A stretch of DNA of 64,000 nt, taken from positions 62,001 through 126,000 of the forward strand of contig NZ_CP029829.1 in NCBI RefSeq assembly GCF_003233655.1, given 5' to 3'. How positions within the stretch are numbered: position 1 is the first letter of the stretch; every line of letters begins with the position of its first letter. Positions 12,503 to 21,569 of the stretch are shown piece after piece. The DNA comes from Azospirillum ramasamyi. Its GTDB lineage: Bacteria; Pseudomonadota; Alphaproteobacteria; Azospirillales; Azospirillaceae. The translations under genes and the position numbers were made by a program. The notes beneath the pieces are model-generated. The model had not been told where the DNA came from, ran no database searches, and worked only from the letters and a program-made list of their open reading frames with translations.

Positions 12503-14701
12503 ATGACCACGGATGCGATGAACGGCGGCGCGAGCGGCCGGTGGATGGAAAGCCGGCGCGGCAGCCTGCCGGCCATCCGCACTCGCATTCGCACCCCGGC
12601 GGGGCGTCGGGCTTCCAGTTCTCTGGCCAGTTCTCTGGCCAGTTCTCTGGCCGGCTTTCCGGCCGGTCTTTCGCGGGTCCTGCTCGGCGCAGCCCTGCTT
12701 TGGCTTTGCGCATCGGGCGCCGCGTCCGCGGCAACGCCGGCGGAGCCGCTAAGGCTGGAGGCGTCCACCGCCGGCGCCACGCTGGCCGGCCATTTCGCCC
12801 GGCTGGTCGATCCCGAACGCAAGCTGGACTTCGCCGATATCCTGAAGGCCGACGCCGCCGGAGGCATGGAGCCGCGCAGCGATTTCCGCGGCGTCGGACA
12901 GACCCGCGACATCCATTGGTACCGCTTCGACCTGCTGCGCGCCCCCGGTGCCCCGGCCGACTGGATCCTGGAGATGGGCGAGGCCTACATCGACCATCTC
13001 GACCTGTTCATCCCCAGGTCGATGGGGCCGAAACCGATGGCGGCGGCATCGATGGCGGCGGCATCGATGGCGGCGGACGGCCGGCCGCGGAGCCCGGACG
13101 CCTACCGGCTGGTCCGGCTGGGCGATTTCGTGCCCTTCAGCCAGCGGCCGATGAAGACGCGGCTGCACGCCCTGCCGCTGACCCTGCCGGAAGGGCAGCC
13201 GGTCTCGCTCTATCTGCGCGTCGATTCGATCAGCGGCATCCGCCTGTCCGCCCGGATGTGGACGCCGGCGGCCTATGCCGCCCACCAGACGCCCGACCTG
13301 CTGTTCCAGGGCCTGTTCCTCGGCGTGCTCGGCATCCTGACGCTGGGCTACGTCGCGCTGGGGCTGCTCCTTCGCGACGGGGCGCTGCTGGCCTACACCG
13401 GCTATGTCGCCACCGTCTGCTGCTATTACCTGTTCGCCAGCGGCGTCGCCGCGGTCCTGCTGCCGGACATGCCGGGCTGGGCCATCAACATGATGGTCGG
13501 CGGCAGCGGCTTCCTGGGCTTCGCCGTGGGGCTGCTCATGTGGGTCTATATCCTCGACCTGCGGAGCCGGGCGCCGTGGCTGCGCCGCTGTTACCAGGGG
13601 CTGGCGCTGCTGGTTCTGCTGATGCTGCCGACGACGGTAACGCCGCTCTATGCCCTGACCAACCCGGTGGTGACGCTGTCGGCGCTGGTCGTGGTGGTGA
13701 TCGCGCTGGTGCTGACCGCGCGCATGGCCTGGCTGAACCCCGACGATCCCAGCCCGCGCTTCTATCTGGCCAGCACGATGGTCTCTCTGGCAGGCCTGCT
13801 GCTGACGCAGATGTCGCTGCGCGGCGGGCTGCCGGCCGATTTCGCCGTCGCCGATCCTTATCAGATCTCGTCCATGCTGGCGGTGCTGGTGCTGGGGGTC
13901 GGTCTGGCCCTGCGCATCGGCCGTCTGCAGTCCGAACGGCTGCGCGCCCGCGAGGAGTCGGCCTTCGCCACCAAGCGGGCGGAGGAGCAGCGCACCTTCG
14001 TCGCCATGCTGTCGCACGAATTCCGCACCCCGCTCGCCTCCATCGACAGCGCGGCGCAGATGATCGAGCTGTCGGGTGCGATCACGGTGCCGGCGGCGCT
14101 GACCCGGCTGGAGCGCATCCGCAACACCACACGCAAGATGGTGGATCTGGTGGAGCTGTTCCTGTCCGCCGACGCGCTGGACCAGGGGGCGCTGGCGCTG
14201 AAGCCGGAACCGGTGTCGCTGGGCCAGTTGATGCAGGAGGCATTGGGCGGGTTGGCGGGGACGGAGGCGGAGGACAGGCTGGAGTTGGCGGTGGAAACGC
14301 CGGACCACCCGCTGCTGGTCGACGCGCCCTTCCTGGCGGTGGCGATCGGCAACCTCGTGCAGAACGCGCTGCGCTACTCGCCCCCGGAGGCGCCGGTGCG
14401 GGTGACGGCCGGCTATGAGGCGGCCGGGGATCGAGGTGAGATCGTCATCCGTGTCGCCGACAGCGGGCGCGGCATGAGTCCCGAGGAAGTGGAGCGGATC
14501 GGCTCCATCTATTTCCGCGCTTCCTCCTCGCGCGGGACGAAGGGCACCGGGCTGGGGCTCTATATGACGAAGAAGATCGTTGCCGCCCATGGCGGAACCC
14601 TGACGGTGGAGAGCACGCGCGAGGAAGGCTCCGTCTTCACCATCCGGCTGCCGGATGACGGCGCACAGTCGGCGGCGGCCAGCCGTCTCGCGGCCCAGTG
14701 A
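12503..14701 (+). CDS. 7TMR-DISM sensor histidine kinase (orphan)
   Basis: 732 residues. After a signal peptide there is an extracytoplasmic sensory domain of the 7TMR-DISM type (about 50-255, with IHWYRFDL and YIDHLDLFIP), then seven membrane helices (about 265-470). A HisKA domain follows with MLSHEFRTPL (phospho-acceptor His about residue 504), and a HATPase domain with NLVQNALRYS (N box), ADSGRGMS (G1) and GTGLGLYM (G2). No response-regulator gene is adjacent. The N terminus carries three 12-bp repeats and the sensor domain three 15-bp repeats, all in frame. The start at 12503 is the longest ATG; the signal peptide proper begins near residue 50, so a later start is possible. Confidence 0.9.
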   Translation: MTTDAMNGGASGRWMESRRGSLPAIRTRIRTPAGRRASSSLASSLASSLAGFPAGLSRVLLGAALLWLCASGAASAATPAEPLRLEASTAGATLAGHFARLVDPERKLDFADILKADAAGGMEPRSDFRGVGQTRDIHWYRFDLLRAPGAPADWILEMGEAYIDHLDLFIPRSMGPKPMAAASMAAASMAADGRPRSPDAYRLVRLGDFVPFSQRPMKTRLHALPLTLPEGQPVSLYLRVDSISGIRLSARMWTPAAYAAHQTPDLLFQGLFLGVLGILTLGYVALGLLLRDGALLAYTGYVATVCCYYLFASGVAAVLLPDMPGWAINMMVGGSGFLGFAVGLLMWVYILDLRSRAPWLRRCYQGLALLVLLMLPTTVTPLYALTNPVVTLSALVVVVIALVLTARMAWLNPDDPSPRFYLASTMVSLAGLLLTQMSLRGGLPADFAVADPYQISSMLAVLVLGVGLALRIGRLQSERLRAREESAFATKRAEEQRTFVAMLSHEFRTPLASIDSAAQMIELSGAITVPAALTRLERIRNTTRKMVDLVELFLSADALDQGALALKPEPVSLGQLMQEALGGLAGTEAEDRLELAVETPDHPLLVDAPFLAVAIGNLVQNALRYSPPEAPVRVTAGYEAAGDRGEIVIRVADSGRGMSPEEVERIGSIYFRASSSRGTKGTGLGLYMTKKIVAAHGGTLTVESTREEGSVFTIRLPDDGAQSAAASRLAAQ
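12616..12651 (+). repeat. three perfect 12-bp tandem repeats in the kinase leader
   Basis: CAGTTCTCTGGC is repeated three times head to tail, encoding SSLASSLASSLA. Because the unit is a multiple of three, copy-number change would alter leader length without a frameshift. Confidence 0.85.
13035..13076 (+). repeat. 15-bp tandem repeats in the kinase sensor domain
   Basis: CGATGGCGGCGGCAT is present twice in full and once in part, encoding repeated MAAAS. It sits in what looks like a surface loop between two strands of the sensory domain. Confidence 0.8.
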
Positions 14702-14725
14702 AGGGCATGGTGAAGGCCGGAGCCT

Positions 14726-14747
14726 AAAGCGAATTTGCATTCGCTTT
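14726..14747. repeat. palindromic repeat, copy 1
   Basis: Perfect 9-bp arms AAAGCGAAT and ATTCGCTTT around TTGC, preceded by CT, lying 25 bp after the sensor kinase stop and directly before the IS5 relic. It belongs to the same family as 17614-17635, 35717-35752 and 35815-35836. Confidence 0.75.
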
Positions 14748-14935
14748 GGATTCCCATCGGCAGGCTCTACGCCGACGCAGGCTACGACGGCTCCGACAGC
14801 CGCTGGCTCTGCTTACGTGACGGGGTTCAGCCGCACATCCAAGATCGGCGCGCCTCATGGCTCGGGGCTCGGCAAAATCCGCTGCAACGTCGAGCGCCGC
14901 GGGCGGATTTGTGGCCGCAGTTACCTGCGACGTAA
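14748..14935 (+). pseudogene. IS5-type transposase relic
   Basis: One frame reads IGRLYADAGYDG and SRWLCLRDGVQPHI, the region around the second catalytic Asp of IS5-family transposases. A neighbouring frame continues with HGSGLGKIRCNVER, the segment carrying the catalytic Glu, so the fragment is frameshifted. The 5' half and both ends are missing. It does not match the intact IS5 copies in this window and comes from a different subgroup. Confidence 0.7.
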
Positions 14936-15009
14936 TCGATTCGGCTCCCTCCCACGGGCAATCCTGGGTTCACCGGGATAAACCGGCGGACCGACAAGGG
15001 AGAACGACC

Positions 15010-15840
15010 ATGGGATACATTCAAACCGACGACGGCGTGCGGCTGTTCTACCGCGATTGGGGCAACCGGGAGGGCGCCCGCCCGATCCTCTTCGTGTCGA
15101 GCTGGTCGCTGACCTCCGACGCCTGGGCCTATCAGATGGCGCCGCTGTCCGAACAGGGCTGCCGCTGCATCGCCTTCGACCGCCGCGGCCATGGCCGGTC
15201 CGACGAGTCGCCCACCGGCTACGGCTTCGACCGGCTGGCGGACGACATCGCCGCCCTGATGGAGGCGCTGGACCTTCGCGGCGTGACGCTGGTCGGCCAC
15301 TCCATGGCGACGGGGGAGATCGTGCGCTGCCTGACCCGGCATGGCTCCGGCCAGTCCGGCTCCGGGCGTGTGGCGGGAGTGGTGATGGTGGGCACGATCA
15401 CGCCGCTGATGGCGAGGACCGGCGACAACCCCGACGGCGTCGACCCGGCGATGTTCGAAACCTTCCGGTCGGAACAGCTGCTGCGCGACTTCCCGAAATG
15501 GCTGGGCGACAACATCGACCCCTTCGTGAACGAGGAAACATCGGTGGAGATGAAGGGCTGGGTCACGGGGATGGCTCTGCAATCCTCGCTGAACGCTTTG
15601 CTGGAGTGCCACCGCGCGATCACCTCGGCCGATTTCCGGGAAGAGCTGCCGGCCATCGCCGTGCCGACCCTGGTCGTGCATGGCGAGCGCGACGTGACCA
15701 CCCCGCTGGCGCTTGCCGAGCGCACGGTGGCGCTGATGCCGAATGCCGCCCTGTCGTTCTACGAGGGGGCTCCGCACGGCCTGTTCCTCACCCACCGCGA
15801 CCGCTTCAACGCGGAACTTCTGGCCTTCGCCCGCCGGTGA
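15010..15840 (+). CDS. alpha/beta hydrolase (non-heme haloperoxidase/arylesterase type)
   Basis: 276 residues from an ATG preceded by AGGGAGAA. Motifs in order: YIQTDDGVRLFYRDWG, FDRRGHGRSD, the nucleophile elbow GHSMATGE, the acid in HGERDVTTP and the catalytic His in APHGLFLTH, matching the cofactor-free haloperoxidase/arylesterase group. Cytosolic, no leader. The XRE regulator gene follows 54 bp downstream on the same strand and could control it. Substrate unknown. Confidence 0.85.
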   Translation: MGYIQTDDGVRLFYRDWGNREGARPILFVSSWSLTSDAWAYQMAPLSEQGCRCIAFDRRGHGRSDESPTGYGFDRLADDIAALMEALDLRGVTLVGHSMATGEIVRCLTRHGSGQSGSGRVAGVVMVGTITPLMARTGDNPDGVDPAMFETFRSEQLLRDFPKWLGDNIDPFVNEETSVEMKGWVTGMALQSSLNALLECHRAITSADFREELPAIAVPTLVVHGERDVTTPLALAERTVALMPNAALSFYEGAPHGLFLTHRDRFNAELLAFARR

Positions 15841-15894
15841 CGGCAACCATGGTTGCCGAGCACAGGCAGTCGCCACGAATTCGGAGCAGGTTCC

Positions 15895-16761
15895 ATGCCC
15901 CATGGCATTCCTCAAACCGCCGCCCGCACCGGCAGGACGCCGGCCGGGCCGGCGGTCGGCGCCCTGCTGCGGTCCTGGCGTCAGCGCCGCGGCCTCAGCC
16001 AGCTCGATCTCGCCTGCGAGGCCGACATCTCCACCCGGCATGTCAGCTTCCTGGAGACCGGCCGCTCGCAGCCGAGCCGCAGCATGCTGATCCATCTGGC
16101 CGAACGGCTGGACGTGCCGCTGCGGGACCGCAACGCCCTTCTGGTCGCCGCCGGTTTCGCCCCGGTCTACAGCGAACACGGCCTGGACAACCCGGCGATG
16201 GAGGCGGCGCGCAAGGCGGTCGACCTCGTGCTGACCGGGCATGAGCCCTTCCCGGCGCTGGCGGTGGACCGGCATTGGCACCTGATTGCGGCGAACCGGG
16301 CGGTGGCGCCGCTGCTGGAGGGGGTATCGGCCGAACTGCTGGCTCCGCCGGTCAACGTCCTGCGGCTCAGCCTGCATCCGGGCGGGTTGGCCGGCCGCAT
16401 CGGCAACTGGGCGCAATGGCGCGACCATGTGCTGTCCCGCCTGACCCGCCAGATCGAGGCGAGCGCCGACCCGGCGCTGGTGGCGCTGCGCAGCGAGCTG
16501 CAGGGCTATCCCGCCCCGCCCTCTTCGGATGATGGCGACAGCGAAGCCGGCCACCATCCCGACGTGGTCGTGCCGCTGCGCCTGCACACCTCGGCCGGAC
16601 CGTTGACCCTGTTCAGCACGACGACCGTCTTCGGGACTGCGGTGGATGTCACTTTGTCGGAACTGGCGATCGAGGCGTTCTTTCCGGCCGATGCCGAAAC
16701 GGCGGACCGTCTGCGCCGGACCCTTGCCGAAATGCCCGCTCCCTCCGGTGAGAGGGTTTAG
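15895..16761 (+). CDS. XRE-family regulator with MmyB-like C-terminal domain
   Basis: 288 residues. The start at 15895 follows GGAGCAGG. An N-terminal helix-turn-helix (about 25-85: LLRSWRQRRGLSQLDLA, STRHVSFLETGRSQPS) is followed by the ligand-binding-like domain found in MmyB-type regulators (WHLIAANRAVAPLL, NVLRLSLHPGGL, VVPLRLHTSAGPLTLFST, TVFGTAVDVTLSELAIE). These regulators often control adjacent oxidoreductases or hydrolases. Its stop codon TAG is made from the TA target duplication plus the first base of the IS5 element; without the IS the stop would have been TAA at the same place, so the protein is unchanged. Confidence 0.88.
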   Translation: MPHGIPQTAARTGRTPAGPAVGALLRSWRQRRGLSQLDLACEADISTRHVSFLETGRSQPSRSMLIHLAERLDVPLRDRNALLVAAGFAPVYSEHGLDNPAMEAARKAVDLVLTGHEPFPALAVDRHWHLIAANRAVAPLLEGVSAELLAPPVNVLRLSLHPGGLAGRIGNWAQWRDHVLSRLTRQIEASADPALVALRSELQGYPAPPSSDDGDSEAGHHPDVVVPLRLHTSAGPLTLFSTTTVFGTAVDVTLSELAIEAFFPADAETADRLRRTLAEMPAPSGERV

Positions 16762-17612
16762 AGCGCCTAACAGAACCATCTCTGGACGAAGCGCCAGCAG
16801 ATGAGGCTGGCCGCGATATGGTGAAAGGCAGTGAAGATGTCGGCGCGCCGTTCGTAGCGGACGGCGATGCGGCGGAAGCGGGCAAACCAAGCGAGCGTAC
16901 GCTCGACCACCCATCGGTGTCGGCCAAGACGCTCGCTGCTCTCGACGCCACGCCGGGCGATCCGCGGAATGATCGCTCGTTGGCGCAGCGCCTGCCGGCA
17001 GTGTGCAAAGTCGTAGCCCTTGTCGGCGTGCAGCTTGGCCGGGCGGCGCCGGGGCCGGCCCGCACACTGGCGGATCGCCGGCACGGCATCGACCAGCGCC
17101 TCCAGCAGCTTGCTGTCGTGCCGGTTGGCTGGCGAGATCCTCAGGGCGAGCGGGATGCCGTTAGCATCGACGAGGATGTGGCGCTTGGAGCCCGGCTTGC
17201 CGCGATCCGTCGGGTTCGGGCCGGTCTCCTCACCCCCCTTTTTGCCGGGACGCTGGCGCTGTCCACCGCTGCACGATCCCAGTTGATGGCGTTGGCATAG
17301 CCGAGCCGGTCGAGCAGCACACGATGCAGCCGTTCCCACACGCCAGCCCGATGCCACTCGTGCAGACGCCGCCAGCAGGTCATCCCCGAGCCGCAGCCCA
17401 TCTCCACCGGCAGAAGCTCCCAAGGAATACCCGTGCGCAGCACGAATAGGATGCCGGTCAGCGCCGCACGATCGTCCAACCGGGGCCGTCCGCCTTTTGG
17501 CTTGGGCGGCTCCGGCGGGATCAGCGGTTCGATGATCGCCCACAAGGCGTCGGAAACAAGAGGGGCTGCCATGCCCCTACCAACCGTTCCTGGCCGGTTT
17601 TGTTACGCACTC
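16761..17612 (-). mobile_element. IS5-family (IS427-group-like) insertion sequence, copy 1
   Basis: 852 bp, bounded by imperfect inverted repeats that begin GAGCGCCTAACAGAACC at the left and, reverse-complemented, GAGTGCGTAACAAAACC at the right. TA flanks both ends as a 2-bp target duplication. It is the same length as the copy at 50629-51480 and appears identical except for about one base (near 16884), but in opposite orientation. It is inserted at the edge of the palindromic repeat at 17614. Confidence 0.93.
16767..17572 (-). CDS. IS5-family transposase, two frames joined by frameshift (copy 1)
   Basis: Frame A (from the ATG at 17572) gives an N-terminal DUF4096-type domain and the first catalytic Asp (AAVDSASV). 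Frame B carries HADKGYD (second Asp) and VVERTLAWFARFRR (Glu), ending RFVQRWF. The frames meet at a run of five A and six G (17233-17243, read on the minus strand), a likely -1 programmed slippage site, as is usual for this IS group. Both copies keep the run, so it is not a mutation. Confidence 0.9.
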
Positions 17613-17613
17613 T

Positions 17614-17635
17614 AAAGCGGATTGCAATCCGCCTT
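17614..17635. repeat. palindromic repeat, copy 2 (at IS5 edge)
   Basis: Contains the perfect palindrome GCGGATTGCAATCCGC (17617-17632). The preceding TA (17613-17614) is the target duplication, so the IS5 copy inserted at the left edge of this repeat. Before insertion the XRE gene would have ended GTT TAA within the repeat. Confidence 0.75.
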
Positions 17636-17666
17636 GACCGCATCAGTGCATTCTGAAAACCGCTTC

Positions 17667-18281
17667 TTAATAGAGCGTCTTCGGGATCCGCTCGGCCAGA
17701 GAGCGGTCGTAGGCGTCTCCGCCCTCGCGCCCGGCGCTGGCCTCCGCCAGCAGCGCCCCCGCCGACGGCAGGCTGGCGCGCGGCACCTGCGCCGCCGGAT
17801 CCCACAGGCGGGAGCGCAGCAGGGCGCGGGAGCACTGGAAGAACACCGTGTCGATGGTCACCACCAGCACCGTTTTCGGCGCCTTGCCGTCGACGGCGAA
17901 GCTCTCGCACAGCGCAGGGTCGGAGTCGATCACCGCGCGGCCGTTGACGCGCAGGGTCTCGTTCAGCCCCGGCACCAGGAACAGCAGCCCGACGCGCGGA
18001 TCGGCCAGGATGTTGCGCAGGCTGTCGATGCGATTGTTGCCCCGGCGGTCGGGGATCAGCAGGGTGCGGTCGTCAGCCACCCGGACGAAGCCCGGCCCGT
18101 CGCCGCGCGGCGAGGCGTCCAGCCCGCCCGGCCCGCTGGTGGCGAGGATGAGGAACGGCGACGCTTCGATCAGCGCGCGGTAGCCGGGGGTCAGCGCCGG
18201 CACCTCCTTGGCGATGGAGGCGGCGCCAGGTTCGCCATAGAGGGCTTCCAACTCGGCGGGGCCGGTGACGGGGCGGCTCAT
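17667..18281 (-). CDS. pyridoxamine 5'-phosphate oxidase-fold FMN protein
   Basis: 204 residues of the PPOX split-barrel family (MSMEG_1061-like): FLILATSGPGGLDASPRGD, RTLLIPDRRGNNRIDSLRNI and VGLLFLVPGLNETLRVNG are the conserved FMN-binding strands. C-terminal helical segment FFQCSRALLRSRLWDP is also typical. Probably a flavin-dependent oxidoreductase; the substrate is unknown and a true PNP oxidase role is unlikely. It overlaps the DinB gene by 4 bp, so the two are translated together. Confidence 0.85.
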   Translation of the reverse strand: MSRPVTGPAELEALYGEPGAASIAKEVPALTPGYRALIEASPFLILATSGPGGLDASPRGDGPGFVRVADDRTLLIPDRRGNNRIDSLRNILADPRVGLLFLVPGLNETLRVNGRAVIDSDPALCESFAVDGKAPKTVLVVTIDTVFFQCSRALLRSRLWDPAAQVPRASLPSAGALLAEASAGREGGDAYDRSLAERIPKTLY

Positions 18282-18778
18282 TTCAACTCCAGCAGGAAAT
18301 AGACGAAGTCGATGGACGGGGCTTCCAGCCCGAACTGGCTCAGCAGGCCGTGGGCCTGTCCGCGATGGTGGGTCTGGTGGTTGAAGACGTGGGTCAGCAC
18401 CTGGGCGAAGGGCAGCGCGTGGGGCGTGCCCGCCATGCTGCGGTAGGAGAGGACCGACGCGAACCGCTCCGCCGGGGTGGACGCCAGCACGCGCAGGATG
18501 CGCTCGTCCTCAGCTTCGCGGGCAGCGCGGAGGCCGGCGAAGTCGTCGAACAGGGTTTCGTCCAGCGCCGAGGGCTTCGGGCCGGTGCCTTCGATCCGCT
18601 CCAGCCACACCCGGTCGGCGACCAGGATGTGGTTCAGCGTGCCGCGCATCGAGCGGAAGAAGGCGCCGCGGTCCTCGCGGAACTGCGCGTCGGACAGTTG
18701 GGCCGCCGCGTCGTACAGGCGGCGGTTGGCCCAGCGGTTGTAGCGGGCGAGGGTCTCGAAATGCGGCTTGGGATCCAT
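18278..18778 (-). CDS. DinB-family four-helix protein
   Basis: 166 residues. Conserved pattern of DinB/YfiT-like metal-dependent proteins: LARYNRWANRRLY at the start, LNHILVADRVW (first His) and VFNHQTHHRGQAH (further His ligands) near residue 130-145. These enzymes often transfer thiols or handle damaged small molecules; the specific role is not known. It is the first gene of a coupled pair with the PPOX-fold gene. Confidence 0.88.
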   Translation of the reverse strand: MDPKPHFETLARYNRWANRRLYDAAAQLSDAQFREDRGAFFRSMRGTLNHILVADRVWLERIEGTGPKPSALDETLFDDFAGLRAAREAEDERILRVLASTPAERFASVLSYRSMAGTPHALPFAQVLTHVFNHQTHHRGQAHGLLSQFGLEAPSIDFVYFLLELK

Positions 18779-18865
18779 GGGAGCCTCCAGCTTGCCCTTG
18801 CCCGTTCAAGGGCTTTTTCCCCTCTCCCCTTGCGGGAGAGGGGATGCCTCAAAAGAAGAGAGGGG

Positions 18866-20794
18866 TCACACGCCCGCGCGTTTGGCCGACAGGCCGGCGT
18901 GGGACAGCAGGACTTCGCGCTTGCCCTGGTGGTTGGCCGGGCCGACGACGCGCTCGGTCTCCATCCGCTCCACCAGACGGGCGGCGCGGTTGTAGCCGAT
19001 CTGCAGCTGGCGCTGGATGAAGCTGACCGACACCTTGCCCTCGCGCACCACGAGGTTGACGGCCTGCATGTAGAGGTCGTCGCCGGCGGCGGCCGAACCG
19101 CCCTCCTCGTCCTCCACCGCGGCGGCTTCCTCCTCCTCCTCGGTGATGGCGGTGACGTAGTTGGGGGCGCCCTGCGCCTTGACGTACTGCACGATCTCCT
19201 CGACCTCCGAATCGGAGACGAAGGGGCCGTGGACGCGGGTGATGCGGCCGCCGCCCTGCATGTAGAGCATGTCGCCCTGGCCCAGCAGCTGCTCCGCCCC
19301 GGCTTCGCCCAGGATGGTGCGGCTGTCGATCTTGCTGGTGACCTGGAAGCTGATGCGGGTCGGGAAATTGGCCTTGATGGTGCCGGTGATGACGTCGACC
19401 GAGGGGCGCTGGGTCGCCATGATCAGGTGGATGCCGGCGGCGCGCGCCATCTGGGCGAGGCGCTGGATCGCCGCTTCGATCTCCTTGCCGGCGACCAGCA
19501 TCAGGTCGGCCATCTCGTCGACGATCACGACGATGTAGGGCAGCGGCGTCGGCTCCGACGGCGTCAGGTCGAAGACGTTCTCCGGCTCGCCCGGCGCCGC
19601 GCCGCGGCGCGGCATCTTTTCGCCGGCGGCGATCATCTCGGCCATGCGGGCGTTGTAGCCCTCGATGTTGCGCACGCCGAGCTTGGACATCGCCTCGTAG
19701 CGGCTTTCCATCTCGCGCACGGCCCAGCGCAGGGCCACCACCGCCTTCTTGGGATCGGTGACGACGGGGGTCAGCAGGTGGGGGATGCCGTCATAGACCG
19801 ACAGCTCCAGCATCTTGGGATCGACCATGATGAAGCGGCAGCGCTCCGGCGGCAACCGGTAGAGCAGCGACAGGATCATGGTGTTGATCGCCACCGACTT
19901 GCCCGAGCCGGTGGTGCCGGCGACCAGCAGATGCGGCATGCGGGCGAGATCGGCCACCACCGGCTCGCCGCTGATGTCCTTGCCGAGCGCGATGGCGAGT
20001 TGCGCCGTGGTGTTGCGGAAGGCGTCGTGGTCGAAGCTTTCGCGCAGGTAGACCATCTCGCGCACCGGGTTCGGCAGCTCGACGCCGATGACGCTGCGGC
20101 CGGGGACGATGGCGATGCGGGCGGTCACCACGCTCATCGAGCGGGCGATGTCGTCGGTCAGGTTGATGACGGTGGCGGACTTGGTGCCGGGCGCCGGCTC
20201 GAATTCATAGAGCGTCACCACCGGGCCGGGCCGCACGTCCATGATCTCGCCGCGGACGCGGAAGTTCTTCAGGACGGTTTCCAGCATCCGCGCGTTGCGG
20301 GCCAGCACCGATTCGTCATGCTGCTGGACCGGGCGCGGCGGCGGGTTCTGCAGCAGCGAGACGGCGGGCAGCGAATAGACGGCGGGATAGTCCACCGGCT
20401 CCGCCGGAGCGGCGGGCGCGGCCGGCGACGCGGCCTGGGCGGGCGCGCAGGGGCTTGCCGCTTCAGGCGCCGGCGCTGCCTCGCAGGGGGGCGCGGCGGG
20501 AACCTCGGCTTCCGCCGGCTCGCGCGCCTCGTAGGCCCACTCGACGCCGGACAGGAAGGCGAAGCCGGCGACCACCGCCAGCGCCTCGTCCGACAGGTTG
20601 GTGGAATAGACGGTGCCGGCGCGCGGCGTGCCGGGCAGAACCTCCACATCCCACATCACGCGGCCGTCGGGGCGCGGGTTGGGGACGAGGTTGAAGGGGC
20701 GGCCGTTCAGCGCGCACCACAGATTGAACTCGTCGGCGGTCACCACGCCCGCCTGGGTGGGCGGGGCGGCGAGATGCGGCATACGCGGGGTCAT
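18866..20794 (-). CDS. FtsK/SpoIIIE-family DNA translocase lacking the membrane domain
   Basis: 642 residues. Residues 1-110 are not hydrophobic, and there is a Pro/Ala linker about 95-140. The motor follows: alpha/beta parts with RGEIMDVRPGPVVTLYEFEP, Walker A GTTGSGKS (about 293), Walker B IVVIVDEMADL and MATQRPSVDVITG. The C-terminal gamma winged helix (QRQLQIGYNRAARLVERME) recognises polarity sequences in FtsK. The usual four-helix N-terminal membrane anchor is missing. It may be a second, soluble FtsK paralogue; whether another ftsK exists cannot be seen. Start overlaps the preceding PAS gene by 4 bp. Confidence 0.85.
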   Translation of the reverse strand: MTPRMPHLAAPPTQAGVVTADEFNLWCALNGRPFNLVPNPRPDGRVMWDVEVLPGTPRAGTVYSTNLSDEALAVVAGFAFLSGVEWAYEAREPAEAEVPAAPPCEAAPAPEAASPCAPAQAASPAAPAAPAEPVDYPAVYSLPAVSLLQNPPPRPVQQHDESVLARNARMLETVLKNFRVRGEIMDVRPGPVVTLYEFEPAPGTKSATVINLTDDIARSMSVVTARIAIVPGRSVIGVELPNPVREMVYLRESFDHDAFRNTTAQLAIALGKDISGEPVVADLARMPHLLVAGTTGSGKSVAINTMILSLLYRLPPERCRFIMVDPKMLELSVYDGIPHLLTPVVTDPKKAVVALRWAVREMESRYEAMSKLGVRNIEGYNARMAEMIAAGEKMPRRGAAPGEPENVFDLTPSEPTPLPYIVVIVDEMADLMLVAGKEIEAAIQRLAQMARAAGIHLIMATQRPSVDVITGTIKANFPTRISFQVTSKIDSRTILGEAGAEQLLGQGDMLYMQGGGRITRVHGPFVSDSEVEEIVQYVKAQGAPNYVTAITEEEEEAAAVEDEEGGSAAAGDDLYMQAVNLVVREGKVSVSFIQRQLQIGYNRAARLVERMETERVVGPANHQGKREVLLSHAGLSAKRAGV

Positions 20795-21336
20795 GCCGAG
20801 GCTCCCGGCTTCTGAACGGTGAGGGGGACTGGACCGGAGGAGGGGCCGTCCGGCCCCGGACTATGTATCGGCGGGCGCGCCGCCAGCTCGCGCGGCGTCA
20901 TCTCGTAGGCGGCGACCAGCAGCTTGTCGATGCCGACGCCGTCGCTGGACATCGGCAGGACCAGCCGTTCGAAGCTGCGGCTGCGGCCGCCGAAGACGGC
21001 GGTGTGGACACGGGCGACTGGCAGCCGTTCGCGGCGCACCGTCTCGTATTCCGGCTGCAGCACGGCGCGCTGTTCCGGCGGCAGATCGTCCAGCGTGGCG
21101 CCCAGGCGCGACTGGCCGAAGGCCGCGACCAGCGCCTTGCCGTAATAGGAATAGACGAAGGTGCCGGCTTCCTCCCCGATCACCTCGAACACGACGATGT
21201 TGTCCTTCCACGGCCGCAGGTCGGCCGGGGAGATGCTGCTGGGGACCGGCGGCCGGCCGGCGACGGATTTGGTGAGCCAGAATTCGAGCAGGCCGCTGAG
21301 GGACGGCGTCGCCAGCTCGGTTCTTTCCTTGGTCAT
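20791..21336 (-). CDS. PAS_5-domain protein
   Basis: 181 residues with the PAS_5 layout: LLEFWLTKSVAGRPP, then SPADLRPWKDNIVVFEV, a sensory core with FVYSYYGKALVAAFG, and SFERLVLPMSSDG. No catalytic domain. Its stop overlaps the ftsK-like start by 4 bp (ATGA), so the two are coupled. The Pro-rich last 30 residues look disordered. Confidence 0.8.
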   Translation of the reverse strand: MTKERTELATPSLSGLLEFWLTKSVAGRPPVPSSISPADLRPWKDNIVVFEVIGEEAGTFVYSYYGKALVAAFGQSRLGATLDDLPPEQRAVLQPEYETVRRERLPVARVHTAVFGGRSRSFERLVLPMSSDGVGIDKLLVAAYEMTPRELAARPPIHSPGPDGPSSGPVPLTVQKPGASA

Positions 21337-21511
21337 GACAATCGCAGCTGGACGGGCGGCGCTCCCGCGGAGGTAACGCCGCCGGAGCTTTCAAGAGCCG
21401 CCGGAACCATACCCGCAAGGGCCGGTGCGGCGCAACCGCAAGGGCCAAGCCCCGCGGGCGCGCCGTCCCCCGGCGTTTACCGCCGATTCATCCCGCCGCC
21501 TGATTCCGCCG

Positions 21512-21560
21512 CTTCATCCGGCAACTTCATCCGGCAACTTCATCCGGCAACTTCATCCGG
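21512..21560. repeat. four 13-bp tandem repeats
   Basis: CTTCATCCGGCAA occurs three times in full and a fourth time in part, in the gap between the PAS_5 start and the msrA stop. No function is evident. Confidence 0.85.
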
Positions 21561-21569
21561 TTGCGGCGA

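Noticed and set aside
21512..21560. CRISPR-like array
   Set aside because: The four units are directly adjacent 13-mers without spacers.
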